Shown here piece by piece: positions 35,001-49,300 of a stretch of 64,000 nucleotides of DNA. Numbering within the stretch: position 1 is the stretch's first letter; each line of letters opens with the position of its first letter. Under the pieces are notes generated by a model. The model worked only from the letters and a program-made list of their open reading frames with translations. It was not told the origin of the DNA and did not search any database. Source of the stretch: Aricia agestis. Taxonomy: Eukaryota > Arthropoda > Insecta > Lepidoptera > Lycaenidae. Made by a program: the position numbers and the translations under genes. The stretch lies in NCBI RefSeq assembly GCF_905147365.1, contig NC_056420.1, positions 13,650,001 through 13,714,000 of the forward strand. The letters are read 5' to 3'.

Positions 35001-38000
35001 ACGAGATCTAATGTGTAGTTTTTTTATACGTCTTAAATGGTAAACCTTATTTTACCCTATTCCCTCTTAAAAGGCCGGCAACGCACCTGCAGCTCTTCTG
35101 ATGCTGCGAGTGTCCATGGGCGACGGAAGTTACTTTCCATCAGGTGACCCGCTTGCTCGTTTGCCCCCTTATTTCATAAAAAAAACGTCATATATGGTAA
35201 ACCTTAAACCAACAAAAAAATTTTTTTTCATCTAACCTATGCGTGTGGGGTATTTGTGTATAGGTCTTCAAAATTTATATTGCAGATTCTTATATATTTT
35301 TTTTCTAACCTGAATAGTTTGCGAAAGAGACTCTTCCAAAGTGGTAAAATGTGTGTCCCCCCCCCCCCCCCTCTAACTTCTAAAGAAGGGGCATGATAAT
35401 TCTAAAAAAAATATATGATGTACATTACTATAAAAACTACCAACGAAAATTGGTTTGAACGAGATCTAATGAGTAGTTTTTTATACGTCTTAAATGGTAA
35501 ACCTTAAATTAATTTTCATTATATCAACTGAGATATATAAAAATAAATCAAAAACCTTTTAATTTCATAAAAATAAACCTTATTGCTGCTTCGGAACCCT
35601 TCACGGGCGAGTCCAACTCGCACTTGGCCGGTTTTTTACCACATGAATATTGCATAATAATTAAGAATGTATATAGGGTACAGTCACCAAAACAACATTT
35701 TTTACAATTTTTGTCTGTATGTCTGTCTGTTTGTTCCGGCTAATCTCTGAAATGGCTGGAGCGATTTTGACAGGACTTTTTTAGGCACATAGCTGCTGTA
35801 GTAAGGAATAACTTAGGCTACTTTTCAACCGACTTCCGAAAAGGAGGAGGATATATTTCACTTTTTCTATAAAGGAACCTTTAAAAGGGGATTTTTTTCT
35901 CTTTTTTATTATCTTTGTTATCACATTTTGCTGACGCGGACGAAGTCGCGGGCAATAGCTAGTGCACAATAATTATATTACAATGAGTGATTGCAATGTA
36001 ATTTAATTTAACATTTTACGTATCAGATAAATGTAAAATACTTGTTACCGAAATTATTATAAAAGAACTAGACTACAATTAAAATTAATAGGTCGTTGCT
36101 ATTTTCAATTGGAATGTTGTAATTATTTTTAATGTAATTATATTACGTATCAAGTAATAAAAAAATACCGAAATATAAATTAATTTCTTTTGCTAGTTAA
36201 AATATTTTTTCAACAAAGTGTATTTTTAGTTTTTCTGTGATATTTTGCAATTATGGATGTGTTCTTATCATAAACTTATAATAAGTTTATGGTTCTTATT
36301 ATCTCAGTCAGAGAAGACAGAATTATAGAGCATACCGACTAACTGACTGGAACTGAGGTTGAAAAGTTTGACGTATTATGACAAAAGTCGTCGCTAGGGT
36401 CGTTACCTACAAATTTAGTTGTTGCTTATGTTTTGGCACACGCAAAGAAAACTGTTCAGAATTCAATTTCAAAATCCTCATTTTAAAAATAAATTATATC
36501 AGCCAGCGCGCCAGCCCTTACCTGGCGAAACCCGAAAGAAATGACAGGTATTACTCGTCCGTCTCTTAGCAGTCGAAATACTGGTAGTTATGTCTATTGT
36601 GTCTCAGTGATATACACAAATCTAACGACCTAGCTCTCCAAAATCCGTCAAATTCTCTTCAAATACGTAACTTTCTTCTGGCGCAATCGGGAAAAACACA
36701 TCCTATCTTCCGTAATCAAATTATGTTGTCTGTCTTTCCCGTATGTAAAGCTAAGTAGTCACATACGGTTTTGCTCGATAGTTTTACTCCAAATCGAGCA
36801 ATAAGCACCGTGTGGACCGCAAACAGCTCGAAGGCTCGATGGAATTAAATATGTCAAATTTTATGTCATTTCCTTCGATTCGGAGTAAAACTATCGAGCA
36901 AAACCGTATATTGTGAGTACTTAGCATTACAGACCTAGTTTATACTATTTTCATCGGATCCAACTATTCTCAAGATATATTATCTGCAAGTTCCAAGTGA
37001 GAGAGTTTTGTGTGGCACCTGCGGCCCGATTCACGGCTGCAAAATAGTTTAATTACAGGTGGGGTAAACGCGTGAACAGTTGACTTTTCTGCCAATTGTA
37101 AAAAAATAAAGGACGGTTTTCTAATTTCTTTAGACATTTGTGTGGTATTAATAAACTCTTTGTAGTTTTTGCGGCAAGATTTCTTTTTTTTTTATGAAAG
37201 AAGGGGGCAAACGAGCAAACGGGTCACCTGATGGAAAGCAACTTCCGTCGCCCATGGACACTCGCAGCATCAGAAGAGCTGCAGGTGCGTTAGGGAATAG
37301 GGTAATAGGGGAGGGTAGGGATGGGAAGGGAATTTCTTGTATTTTGTAATATTATTGTATACAGTATTGAACAAAATAAATAAATAAATAATTATTGAAA
37401 TACATGCACATATTTTCAGCAAAGTTAGAAAGTGTCATGGATATTTACAACCCTACAACGCTATTTTGACACGTGGTTACGACCGGAACTCCGTCATTCT
37501 CGTCTTTTTATCTCTTAAAATCTTTTAAAGTTCCCTTGAGAGTACACGGCCTTCAATGAATTTTATCTCAGAATCCATTTAAATACAAGATGACGCCTGT
37601 AACTCCGTTGCGCGAAAATTCGTTTATCACCCGGAAACTCTACATTTTTCCCGGATAAAAGTATCCTGTGTCCTTTCCCGGGACTCAAGGTTTCTCTATA
37701 CTAAATTTCAGCAAAATCGGTTCAATGGTTTGGGCGTAAAGAGGTAACAGACAGACATATTATAGACAGATGGACAGATGCACAGACAATAAAGTTAATA
37801 TACAACAACAATCTCAAGCTGTCAAACGAAACCGAAATTGGTTTTCATCTGTGTGAAAAATATGTGTACGTATACATTTACACAGGCATGATTGAACATG
37901 AATTCTATGCGATTAAATTATTAACGTGCGGCACGTGCTGACTGGACGTCAAAAAAAGAGTGCTGCTGTCATGTATCACACGTCTCTTTTTACCACGCAG

Positions 38001-41000
38001 TGTTACTGATAGTAACATCTCTCTTGCTCAGGCCTTTGTTTCTCTACTCCGCTAGGTAAGAATATTAACTTTATGGCACAGACAGACATACAAACTTTTG
38101 AATTTATAATATTAGTATGGATTCTCTCTCATTTCTGCAAATTTAACCACATTTCTCGTCACTCCGCCTATCCCACACAAGGCAGCAAAGTTTCCACAAT
38201 AACATATTCCACTTCTCGATTCCCACCAGCGGAAATAAAACCCGCGCTAATACTCCGCGATACATTTAACTTTCATAATGAGTTTGTACAGGAACCGCCG
38301 TACGTGCGGGGATACATCATCAGCAATCTATACTATCGTAAATACCATCTTCGAAATCGAGCCTCGATTTTCCTATCTCAAAATCTCATGAATTTATTTT
38401 GATAAAACTTGTAATTTAACAGAATTATCATTTACGTGGGAGAGCCATGCTTCAGCACGAATGGGCCGGCTCGACCGGAGAAATACCACGTTCTCACAGA
38501 AAACCGGCGTGAAACAGCGCTTGCGCTGTGTTTCGCCGAGTGAGTGAGTTTACCGGAGGCCAAATCCCCTATTCCCTACCCTACCCTATTCCCTTCCCAT
38601 CCCTACCCTTCCCTATTCCCTCTTAAAAGGCCGGCAACGCACCTGCAGCTCTTCTGATGCTGCGAGTGTCCATGAGCGACGGAAGTTGCTTTCCATCAGG
38701 TGACCCGTTTGCTCGTTTGCCCCCTTGTCTCATAAAAAAAAAAAACACCCTAATAACGCAGAAACCGGGCAATAGTAATTGATATCCTTGAAAAAATCTG
38801 ACGAACGAACGGCCTTGACCATACATTTGCCGCGTTGCCGAGATCACGCCAAAATCCATTTTTTTTTATTATCTTAGTTCAAAATTGACCTTAAAAAAAT
38901 TCAAACAGCGAATAATGAAATTGTCCATCTATTAGCGCGTGTTCCAAATATTTTTTGTAAATACTAGGGAGATGCCGAATGTATTCTTGAATTTAAATAA
39001 ATTGGTATTATTTCGGAAGCTGATATCATAAGTACAAAAAACAAAAATAGGAAATTAATAACGGTGAAAGGAATGTTCATAATATGCTGAAGATTATTGC
39101 TGTATTTTTAATATAATCTTGTAGATTTCCAATTATGCTCTAAAAACGTTAAATTACAGCATCTCCGAAGGGGGAGGGCCTTCACGTAGCGTAGCTAAAC
39201 GTAGGCCTTTTTTTATGCGCAGGGAAAACCCATCATGGGTGCCCCAGGTTGGGGATGTGCCTAAGTTAGCTTAAGCACCCCGGGGGTATGCGGGACTCTT
39301 ACCCACTAAAACCACCTGCGATTTGCCTTCAGCCGTATACTGAGGGATGTTCTGGATCTGTCTAACACAGGACTCCCTCCATGACCGGACGGTCCACCTC
39401 GAAAGGGACCGGACTTCCACCAAAGTATGGGAGCGCTTCGGCAAACTGAAGCGTTCCCCTCGGCGCCAGGACTAGCTAAGCCAGGCAGGTACGCATCCTT
39501 GCCCGGAGCCCCGACCTAAACGTAGGCCTACCTCAAGGTGCGCCAACCATCCTCCTCGACCACTCAAATTGGCCGAGAGTACTGTCTCGCCGCTCTACTC
39601 GGTAGGTGTAATCAAGCCCTAATCCTGCGCAGCCCTCTTTCTCATATTTTTTAAAACTTCGTTATTATATTGGAACTAGGTAAACCGGAAGTCGCGGAAT
39701 AACAAATTGGGGTTTATTCAAAATAAAACACTTCGCCGTAAATACTCAGCTGCTAATACGTTCACGTAATCAACTTTCAGTTTTTATTAAAAGTTCTATT
39801 TTTATTAAAAGTTACTTTGCGCTTTTGACACATTCGGCGAGCCTCGCGAATAAAATAATAAATCTGCTCCGACCTAAATGGGAATCCAAACAATTGTGAC
39901 ACAAGATAAATGAATTTTAAAATATTAACACGCCCCGGGGAAATGGAACAATCGTTCTTTGGCCGTAATTTTGTGAAGATACCTTCGCGATTATTGTTAT
40001 TAATGATGGAGTTAATCAGCATCGGTATGCAATATGAAATCTTTTTACAATGAAGCTACTTTATAGGTTGAAGCTAGTACAATTACTGCTGCTATTACAA
40101 TTTTCGCATAAAAGGTTGAATGGACTCAGCAATTATTATAATATTTGATATCGGTGATGAAGACATCCACAAGACTTTTGATTGTTTGTTTGATTGACAA
40201 TGGTAACGAGGATCATAATTTTAATCACGATGATCCCAATGATTCTAGAAGAATTTGAATAAGTAAAAAAATAAAATTGAGCTGCAGTCTTGGACGAATT
40301 CAATCAGCTAAGAATAGTGTCGATCATTATTTTATAAACAGGTGCTTTACTCCCGAAACTGATATCGATTTCGATTTTCGATTTCAACGGTTTTTTGACA
40401 TTTTTAGATATATTTTAGATGTCTAAAGTGTCAAAAACCGTTGAAAGCGAAAATCGAAATGGATATCAGTTTCGGGAGTAAGGCACCAGATTTCATATAA
40501 GTACTTACAATAAAATTTAAACCAAAATGAAAATAATGTTTTCAATGAAACGTCACTTCAGAACACAAATACAATTCCAGATTTACATAGAATATTTTAT
40601 AATATCAAAGCGAATCCACTAGAGATCGCTTTTGGAGCCGCACCTTTAATGCTTTGTCAGCGATGCGTCATTAAAAGATACTGTCGCAGTAATTATTGCG
40701 CTGTGCAGTCGGTCCCCTGATTCCGTTATTTTAAATCAACAATATCATCGATATTGTTACGAGTCTCGGTGCTTTTTTTTATGAAAGGACCGAGGGCAAA
40801 CGAGCAAACGGGTCACACGATGGAAAGCAACTTCCGTCGCCCATGGACACTCGCAGCATCAGAAGAGCTGCAGTTGCGTTGCCGGCCTTTTAAGAGGTAA
40901 TAGATCAAATCAAATCAAAATCAAAATTGTTTTATTTCTGAATAAATTTAAAATAAATGTTTTCAGAATGTGTTTTCCGAAATAGGGTAATAGGGGAGGG

Positions 41001-43273
41001 TAGGGATGGAAAGGGAAGGGAATAGGGGAGGATAGGGAAGGGAATTGGGCCTCCGGTAAACTCACTCACTCGGCGAAACACAGCGCAAGCGCTGTGTTTC
41101 ACCGAGTGAGTGAGTTTGTGCCGAAGCATGGCTCTCCCACGTATGTTATAGTGAAACTTCAAACTACAAAAATATTATGGACATCTTATCAAGCCTTATT
41201 AATAAACATACCACTGAGAAAAAAATTTGCTGCTCAAAATATATATGCAAACCCTGGATCACACCCGGACTAATCAAATGTATGAATCACAGAGACAAAC
41301 TACATCTCGACTTAAAGAAACATCCTGGTGACCATACAAAAAAGTTAATCTACACGAGATACAGAATTTTTTTTTCCAACATTGTACATAAGCTTAAACA
41401 TGATTATCAAAATAAAAGACTGGAAGAAAACAAACATAATATAAAAAAATTGTGGACAACTATCCGGGACATTACAGAACACACAAATAAAAAAAGAACC
41501 CCTCCTGACTTGCTTAAATTTAAAAACACTGAAATAGAATCTGTAAATAAATGTAATAAATACTTTTCCTCGGTCGGTATAGATTTAGCTAGTAAAATTC
41601 TATCTGAAACTAATGAAACCTTAGAAAATATACTTACCATGCAACAGCTGTAGGATTCCTCGTGTAGCAATTTCTTTTTACAGCCAACTGATCCTTTTGA
41701 GGTTGACAGAATATTAGCTACTTTAAAAAATGACAGTTCCTCTGGAATTTATGGATTTGCCTTACAAACAATAAAACTTATAAAATCAGAAATTTTACTT
41801 CCTCTCACACATATAACCTCAGTCTAAGTACTGGAACCTTTCCTACTAAATGGAAAATCGCTAAAGTCATCCCGATACATAAAAGCGGACCCAAAGATAA
41901 CCCTGCCAACTATAGACCGATTTCTATTCTGGGAACATTTTCGAAAATTCTAGAAAAAGTTGTTAATAAGCGCCTTATATCATATCTTGAATCCAACAAT
42001 ATAATTTCCCATCAACAATTTGGTTTTAGGCAAGGTAAATCCACAGAAGATGCTGTATCTCTCTTGACTAAATTAGTGACGTCTTATCTAGATGGCAACA
42101 AAAAATGTATTGGTGTTTTTTTGGACTTGGCCAAAGCATTTGATACGGTTGCGAAGCCAATATTATTAAAAAAGTTGGAGAATATCGGTATCAGAGGCCT
42201 CCCACTTCAGTGGTTTAGGACATATCTTTACGAAAGAAGTCAATGTGTTAAAGTGGGCGATTACCTTAGTGACTGCGAAAATATAGAATTTGGAGTCCCA
42301 CAGGGAAGCGCACTAGGCCCGACACTTTTCACTATTTATATAAATGACATACAAAGTGTCCTCAAAGGAAAGGCTGAAGTAATCTCCTATGCGGACGACA
42401 CAGTTCTTATATTCCATAATACTACCTGGTATAAAGTCATTAAGGAGACCCAAATTGGTATAGCTCGCATGAAAAAGTGGCTAGATCTAAATCTGCTATC
42501 TCTAAATACAAAGAAAACTAAATACGTCTGCTTCTATAAGACTCAGGCAACAGCCCCAAAACAATCATTACAGCTCAAAATCCATCTAGCCACATGTAGT
42601 TCATAAGCATGCTCTTGTGAGGTGATTGAAAAAGTAGATCACATTAGGTATCTCGGAGTCTTAATAGACGAACGACTCACTTTTAAACCCCATATTGAGC
42701 TTGTTGCTAAACGAACAAGAAAAATCATCTTTTTGATGAAGCTTTTGCGAAATTCAGCTAGCAGAAAAGTTCTACACCTTGTTTATATGTCCCTGTGTGA
42801 ATCTATAACTTGCTACTGTCTTACTGTATGGGGTAGTGCTGGAAAGTCCACTACGATACATCTGGAACGAGCCCAAAGATCTGTTTTGAAGGTAATGTTG
42901 AGGAGACTACTTATGTATCCCACAGATTTACTATATAATGAACTGTCACTACTAAATGTAAGGCAACTATATATCCTAAAGCTGGTTCGAAAACAACAAC
43001 GTATATGTATTCAACGTGGTGACTTTCGTAATAATACATCAAGTCGTCGAGTTTTTAGGTGTCAGAGTATTAGAGTTAAATCTACTGTTGCCCAACACAT
43101 GCAGGAATTCATGCTTACTTTTATTTACAATAAAATCTTAAAATCTTGTAATCTAAAGCAGTGCACACTAAAAACAGCTAAAAAAGAAGTATATAAATGG
43201 TTACAGAGTAAATCCTATGACGAAACCGAATCTTTCATAAAAGTAGTATCATAATATAACGCACACACACAAT

Positions 43274-43345
<72 letters not shown>

Positions 43346-46300
43346 GGGGGGCACGCACATAGGTTTGATACTGTTAATAATACATACTGTTAAAATAACT
43401 AAAATATAATTAAATCTTATACTTATTGATTTTCTGTAATTATATAATTAATTTTAATGGTACCTACTAAAAATATTGTATGTAATCAAATAAATTATTC
43501 TTATTGTAAGACCACTCGACCTGGACTCCACGAGACAGGTCTGACCTAGTGTGGAGTCCTCTAGTAATAAGTTATTGTTTGTAATATTTAATGCAATAAA
43601 GAATTTCTTTATTTATTTATTATTTAATCTTGTTACTCAAAATCTGTCGTTTGACGTATTTAAACATATAATTTTTAAATAAATTTCTAAATTTAATTAA
43701 ATTTAATGATTAAGTACAATAAATCCACAAATTATTAGAAATCTCTTAAAGAAGTAATTACGCCGATGCGTTATTATAAAATTTAAATTTTAAATATGTC
43801 TTTGTGACTTTGTGCATAAAGAATAAATAAATAAATAAAATATTGTCAAAATACTCTTCCGAACAAATCCGTATTAATTCAGGATCAAGGCTGTGTTAAT
43901 GTTGGATTTAGATTTCAGAATCGGGGTCCAGGCCCGTGATTTTAGATGGAAAATAATTATCTCTAAAATGGATTTAAAGTAAAGATGCAAGGCGTGTATG
44001 AATGGGAGTGTGAATTCGAGTTGGTAATGAGATTTTAATACTGGCTGCAGGCGGCACTGCTAAAGCCGGGCTCACGCTTTCGGATTTGTCTGTATCTTCA
44101 TTTCAATTTACATTACAACTGCAAGTTTCGTGTATATTGATTTGGTTCTTACTTATGTGTCGCTCTGTGTTTTCGAGCGTACATCTTGACTTAGTAAGAT
44201 AGTGGATTTCTGTCTGACAAGTAAGATGAGTCGCATGGGCATTGGGCGTATTATAAAAGTCGGTCATGCACCTGTTATCTCGCCATATCTTTCATCCGTC
44301 CCAGTAAGTTATAAAAGTAAAGGGAGTATTTTTAGTTCTAGAAATATTGAAAAAAAAAGCATCAGTGGTGCTCATAATATTTTCAATGCTTAACAAAAAC
44401 ATCACTAAACTGCTAACGCTATGTTATAGTGTATGCCATTCCTTCGGCTTAAATTATGAAGATGTAGTGAGTCCTCGGTTTCTAGTGATGTTCTCGGTAC
44501 TGTACTAACGACTCCGAATTATTGGCCGAACGTTTTAGGGTTAAACCGTTAGCAACTGGAGTCCGAGAACAATCCCCTGTACACGACGTTTCCTAGGAAT
44601 TACATGTAATTGGAGAAATAGTTTAGTTGTGACTACTCACAACTAAACTGCTACAGCTCAAAATCACTGCTCACTCACACACACACACACTCCACGCAGC
44701 TCTACTAATATTATTTTTAATGAATCAAACTCAATGATGAAAAACTCAAAGCAGATATGTTACTACCGCGCGCGTTGTGAAGATTCAAATACGGCCCAAT
44801 TGGGCCGTCTGTTGTTTAGTCTGCATCGAGCGCAGTCACGAACGTGCTGCGTCTTGTCTTACCTAAATAAATTGAAAATGACGTCGTGCGTGTATCGAAA
44901 ATGTACCAATTATGACTCGAAAGTAAACAAAACACATGGAATCTCTTACCACATGTCTTGATTGCAATAAATACCTCGATTATTTACATTTTCAATTATT
45001 TTTTCGAACAATCTGGAAAAAATCGAATTTTCGTCATAGCTTAGGCGAAGAAAGAGACAGCAATACGATTCGACGTTTAAAAATAGAACTGTCTCTTTTA
45101 TGTATTTCGTATCTTTTGTTTCACTTATCTGTCAAATTTGTCAATGTTTGCAATTTTGAATTTGAAAATTGTTCGGAAGAGATTTAAGCCGGGAAATAGT
45201 ATGGACGTAACATATCTGTATAAGTAGAATATCGTTGATCAAACTTTTTTAATTTTAAAGTTACTCACAAAAGGATTTCTACTTGTGACAGAATCGGTAA
45301 AATCGGTTCAGTACATCCAGAAATTTCCTCCTACAACGTCATTAATTAAGTTACAACCTTCATTGTGATAATAATTATTTTTATTTTATTTATTTGTGTC
45401 CCCTTTACAATTTACTTAACAACAATTTAGCACATTGGATAAAACATTTTACTAATTTCATAGTAGTAACATTGGGAGCCGTACAAGTATTTAACTGTAA
45501 TAATAATAATAGCTCCCACACCGGTTTCGGTGACGGTGGCCGGTTTCATTGAAACCAGCCCAGCTACGCAGGAGTAATTTTATAGTGCCCAAGTGTGTGC
45601 GCAGTACACAAGAGCACTCTCTATTCTTTACTCTCATAACCCAGTGGGACGGACGACCGACACGACTGGCGAGAGATCAGGCGCAGGACCGACTTTTTAC
45701 ATGCCCATCCGATGCATGGATCATCTTACTTGTCAGACAATCAGGTGATCAGCCTGCATTGTCCTAACCAAACTTGGAAATAACATGTTTCCAACGCGGG
45801 AATCGAACCCACGACCTCCGAGTCAAGAGCCGTGCTCTATACCACTAGACCACGGAGGCGTTATTTAACTGTGACACAGCAGCTGATACCTTTTTTTTAC
45901 ATGGGGAAATGCTTTACGTATCCCCGGCGGATTGGGGACATCGGCCGGGGTATGTGGGATTCTCCGAGGACTCTACCCACTAAAACCCCATGGTGCTCCA
46001 CTCCCCGCTTAGGCAAAGTTACGGGCACGATCAACCCAAGCAGCTGCCACCTAGAGTGTTAGCAATGAGAATAATATCATAAACATCCACAAAAAACACA
46101 AGGTATGATATTCCTGTAGGTCTTTAGATTTACGTGTTTTTGTTTTATCAGCTCAAACATATTATGAGTTCATCTGATAGCACATTCAACTTTCTTTCAC
46201 GATCTTATCCTTAATCTGGGAGCACTCATCATAAATGTGGAAGTTAGTTCTACTTTTACCCACAAACTAGTGAATCGATCATCAAACTCTGCATAGTTTG

Positions 46301-49300
46301 CGACTGCATAGTTTATATACGTCGGAGAGCCATGCTTCGGCACGAATGGGTCGGCTCGACCGGAGAAATACCACGTTCTCACAGAAAATCGGCGTAAAAC
46401 AGCGCTTGCGCTGTGTTTCGCCGAGTGAGTGAGTTTACCGGAGGCCCAATCACCTACCCTATTCCCTTCCCTACCCTCCCCTATTGCCTTCCCTTCCCAC
46501 CCCTACCCTCCTCTATTACCCTATTTCCTCTTAAAAGGCCGGCAACGCAACTGCAGCTCTTCTGATGCTGCGAATGTCCATGGGCGACGGAAGTTGCTTT
46601 CCATCAGGTGACCCGTTTGCTCGTTTGCCCCTTATTTCATTAAAAAAAAACCTAGATACAAGAACAAAACTTCCTATTTTCCGGTTTTTCAACGAAACTG
46701 GCAGTAATTTTTCTATAAACTCATTTCTATTTTTTACTTTACGAGCTACGACTAGTAATAACCGGTTGTAAGTTGTTACCGTCAATTTCAGTAACGAAAT
46801 TTCAAATTCTACGTCATATTTTTCTTATTACGGTACTTTACTCGTTCGGTTTATAGCGCGACCGTGTATTTAATTTCAGTCGGTAATCGTCGTTTATGAT
46901 AAGAAAATTGATTGTTAAGGTCTATTAGCTGCTTGGTCACGCAAGTAGTTTTTGAGAATAGAGTAATCCATACTTCCATACTAATATTATAAATGCGAAA
47001 GTGTGTCTGTCTGTCTGTTACCTCTTCACGTCCAAACCGCTCAACCGATTTTGCTGAAATTTGGCATGGAGATAACTTGAGTCCCGGGAAAGGACATAGG
47101 ATACTTTTTGTCCCGGAAAAATGTACGGTTCCCGCGCGATAAACGAGTTTTGGCGCAACGGAGTTGCGGGCGTCATCTAGTACGAATATAATATTATCTT
47201 CTACCATACAAATTCCTTAGATCTTGTAAATGCTATTGTATTCTATTGTTGTCGCGGTGAAACACCGGTGAAGAACACCGGTGTTCTTATGGGGGTTGAA
47301 GGAATAAATGTTACCAATTTAATCCATGTTAATATTAAAAATGCGAAAGTGTGTCTGTCTGTATGTCTGTTACCTCTTCACGCCCAAAACGCTGAAGCGA
47401 TTTTGATGAAATTTGGTAAGGGGATACTTTAAGTCCCGGAAATGGATATAGAATACTTTTTATCCCGAAAAAATGTACATTACATTATTTATTTAATATT
47501 ATTATAAGTATGAGTTATCAAGAGAGGACGGATGAAGAAAGTTAAATTATAAGAGTTCCTGTATTTAGTACGGAACTACGCATCGTCACATTTCGTTTCA
47601 CAATCCTTAAATTAAGTAAAACGACTCTGATAACACAACCAAGTTATCCAGTAACTCCCACCAAGTATAGTGCGAAAGTAAATTCACCGACAGTGTTGCT
47701 TAGTTTAGAATGTCGGTTGTAAGTAACAAAGTTCCGGGTCTGAGGTACCCTCGTGTTTCACCCGGCTTGTTAACGTCTACTTAGTAATGTACAGACGAAG
47801 ACACAACTTCGCTAGCAGTCGTTGTTTTTATTATCGCGCAATTTTTTTGCGAACGTCATCATGCCATGTCTGGGCTCTGGTAAAGCAACTTGACGTGTAA
47901 CCAAATATAGACAAGTGACAACCACAACGTTGCGTCGATGCAACGACAGTGCGCGCACGCTGCCCACGCTCTTCCCCCCTCCGTTTCATTGACTTTCGTA
48001 CGTTACCACAACGCAACTACTGGCGACGCAACCACGTCGGCATTTTGTCGGTACCACAACGCAACTACAAAAAGCTGCAGCGATACCATTCACACGTAAC
48101 CACTGATTGATGGCATTTTGTCGTTGCGACGTGGTGTGGTTGTGGTACGTGTGGACACAAAGCTTATAGTAAAAACGACATTGCGATGCGAATTCGCACA
48201 AATTATGTGTGGAAGGCCCTTAACGGCCAACTTAACCTTCAGTTGGTCGCGCTTTTAAAATAACGCCGTTTGTCACCTGGGGTCTTCGAAAGCCCGAGAA
48301 TTAAATGACATAAAAATTGCATAAATTTATATATTTCTTCACCATTTTATGTATATTATTATTATTTAACTCAGTAATAATCAGATTCAATCAAAAAATT
48401 AATATTATTTTGAAGATTATTAACTTAAACACACAATGTAAAAAAAACAAGTCAAAAAATTTCAGCTGGAGATCGTAAGATTGAAAAAATAAAAAAAATC
48501 AAAATATTTTTAAATTGTAGTAAAACGTGTAGATAACTAAAATAACAGTTACATTTCCTATAACTTAGCCTGCAATTTAAAAAGCTAAGTCCAAATAACA
48601 TATAAACTATTGAATGTTAAACATTGACAAATTTTCAGCATCAAAACCTACTGTATTTTTTATATTTTCCTGTTCTAACACTTAAGACGTATGGTAAATA
48701 TACTAATAATTACTTTCCCATCATCACCAAAAAATAATAATCATCATTTCGGTCTAGGTAGCAAAATATGCATTTTTGGAAAAGTGCGTCTAAAGCTTCT
48801 TCTAAGTGACATAAAGCAATAAGAACCAACACACGACGATTTTTATTGATTTATTAATAAAATATAATGAAAATCATAAAAGAAATCCATTCCGGTGTGA
48901 AAACTGTATGGAAATATCAAATCAAATATAGTGACGCGGTTGGTCACCTGGGGTCTTTAAAGACCCCAGCGTGAATAAACGCATCTGTAACACACAACAC
49001 ATGCACGTAAGCTCAGACGAGTGGCGATTATATTGAAATATAATTCCTTTTAAGAAGCTACCTAAAGTGAGGAGTTACTACGATTAATTTAAATAATTAT
49101 AGTTTTTTTACGTTTTCGCAAACTCCGGGCTTTCAAAGACCCCGCGTGACCAACCGAGGGTTAAGGGCCCACACATAACTGTGAATTTGTGCGAATTCGC
49201 ACCGCATTTTTATTATGAGTTTTGTGGCAAATGTTTACGATGAGATGGGAATTCGCAGTTTTGTCTGGGAGCGCTATTAGCTAACTTAAGGCACGGCTTC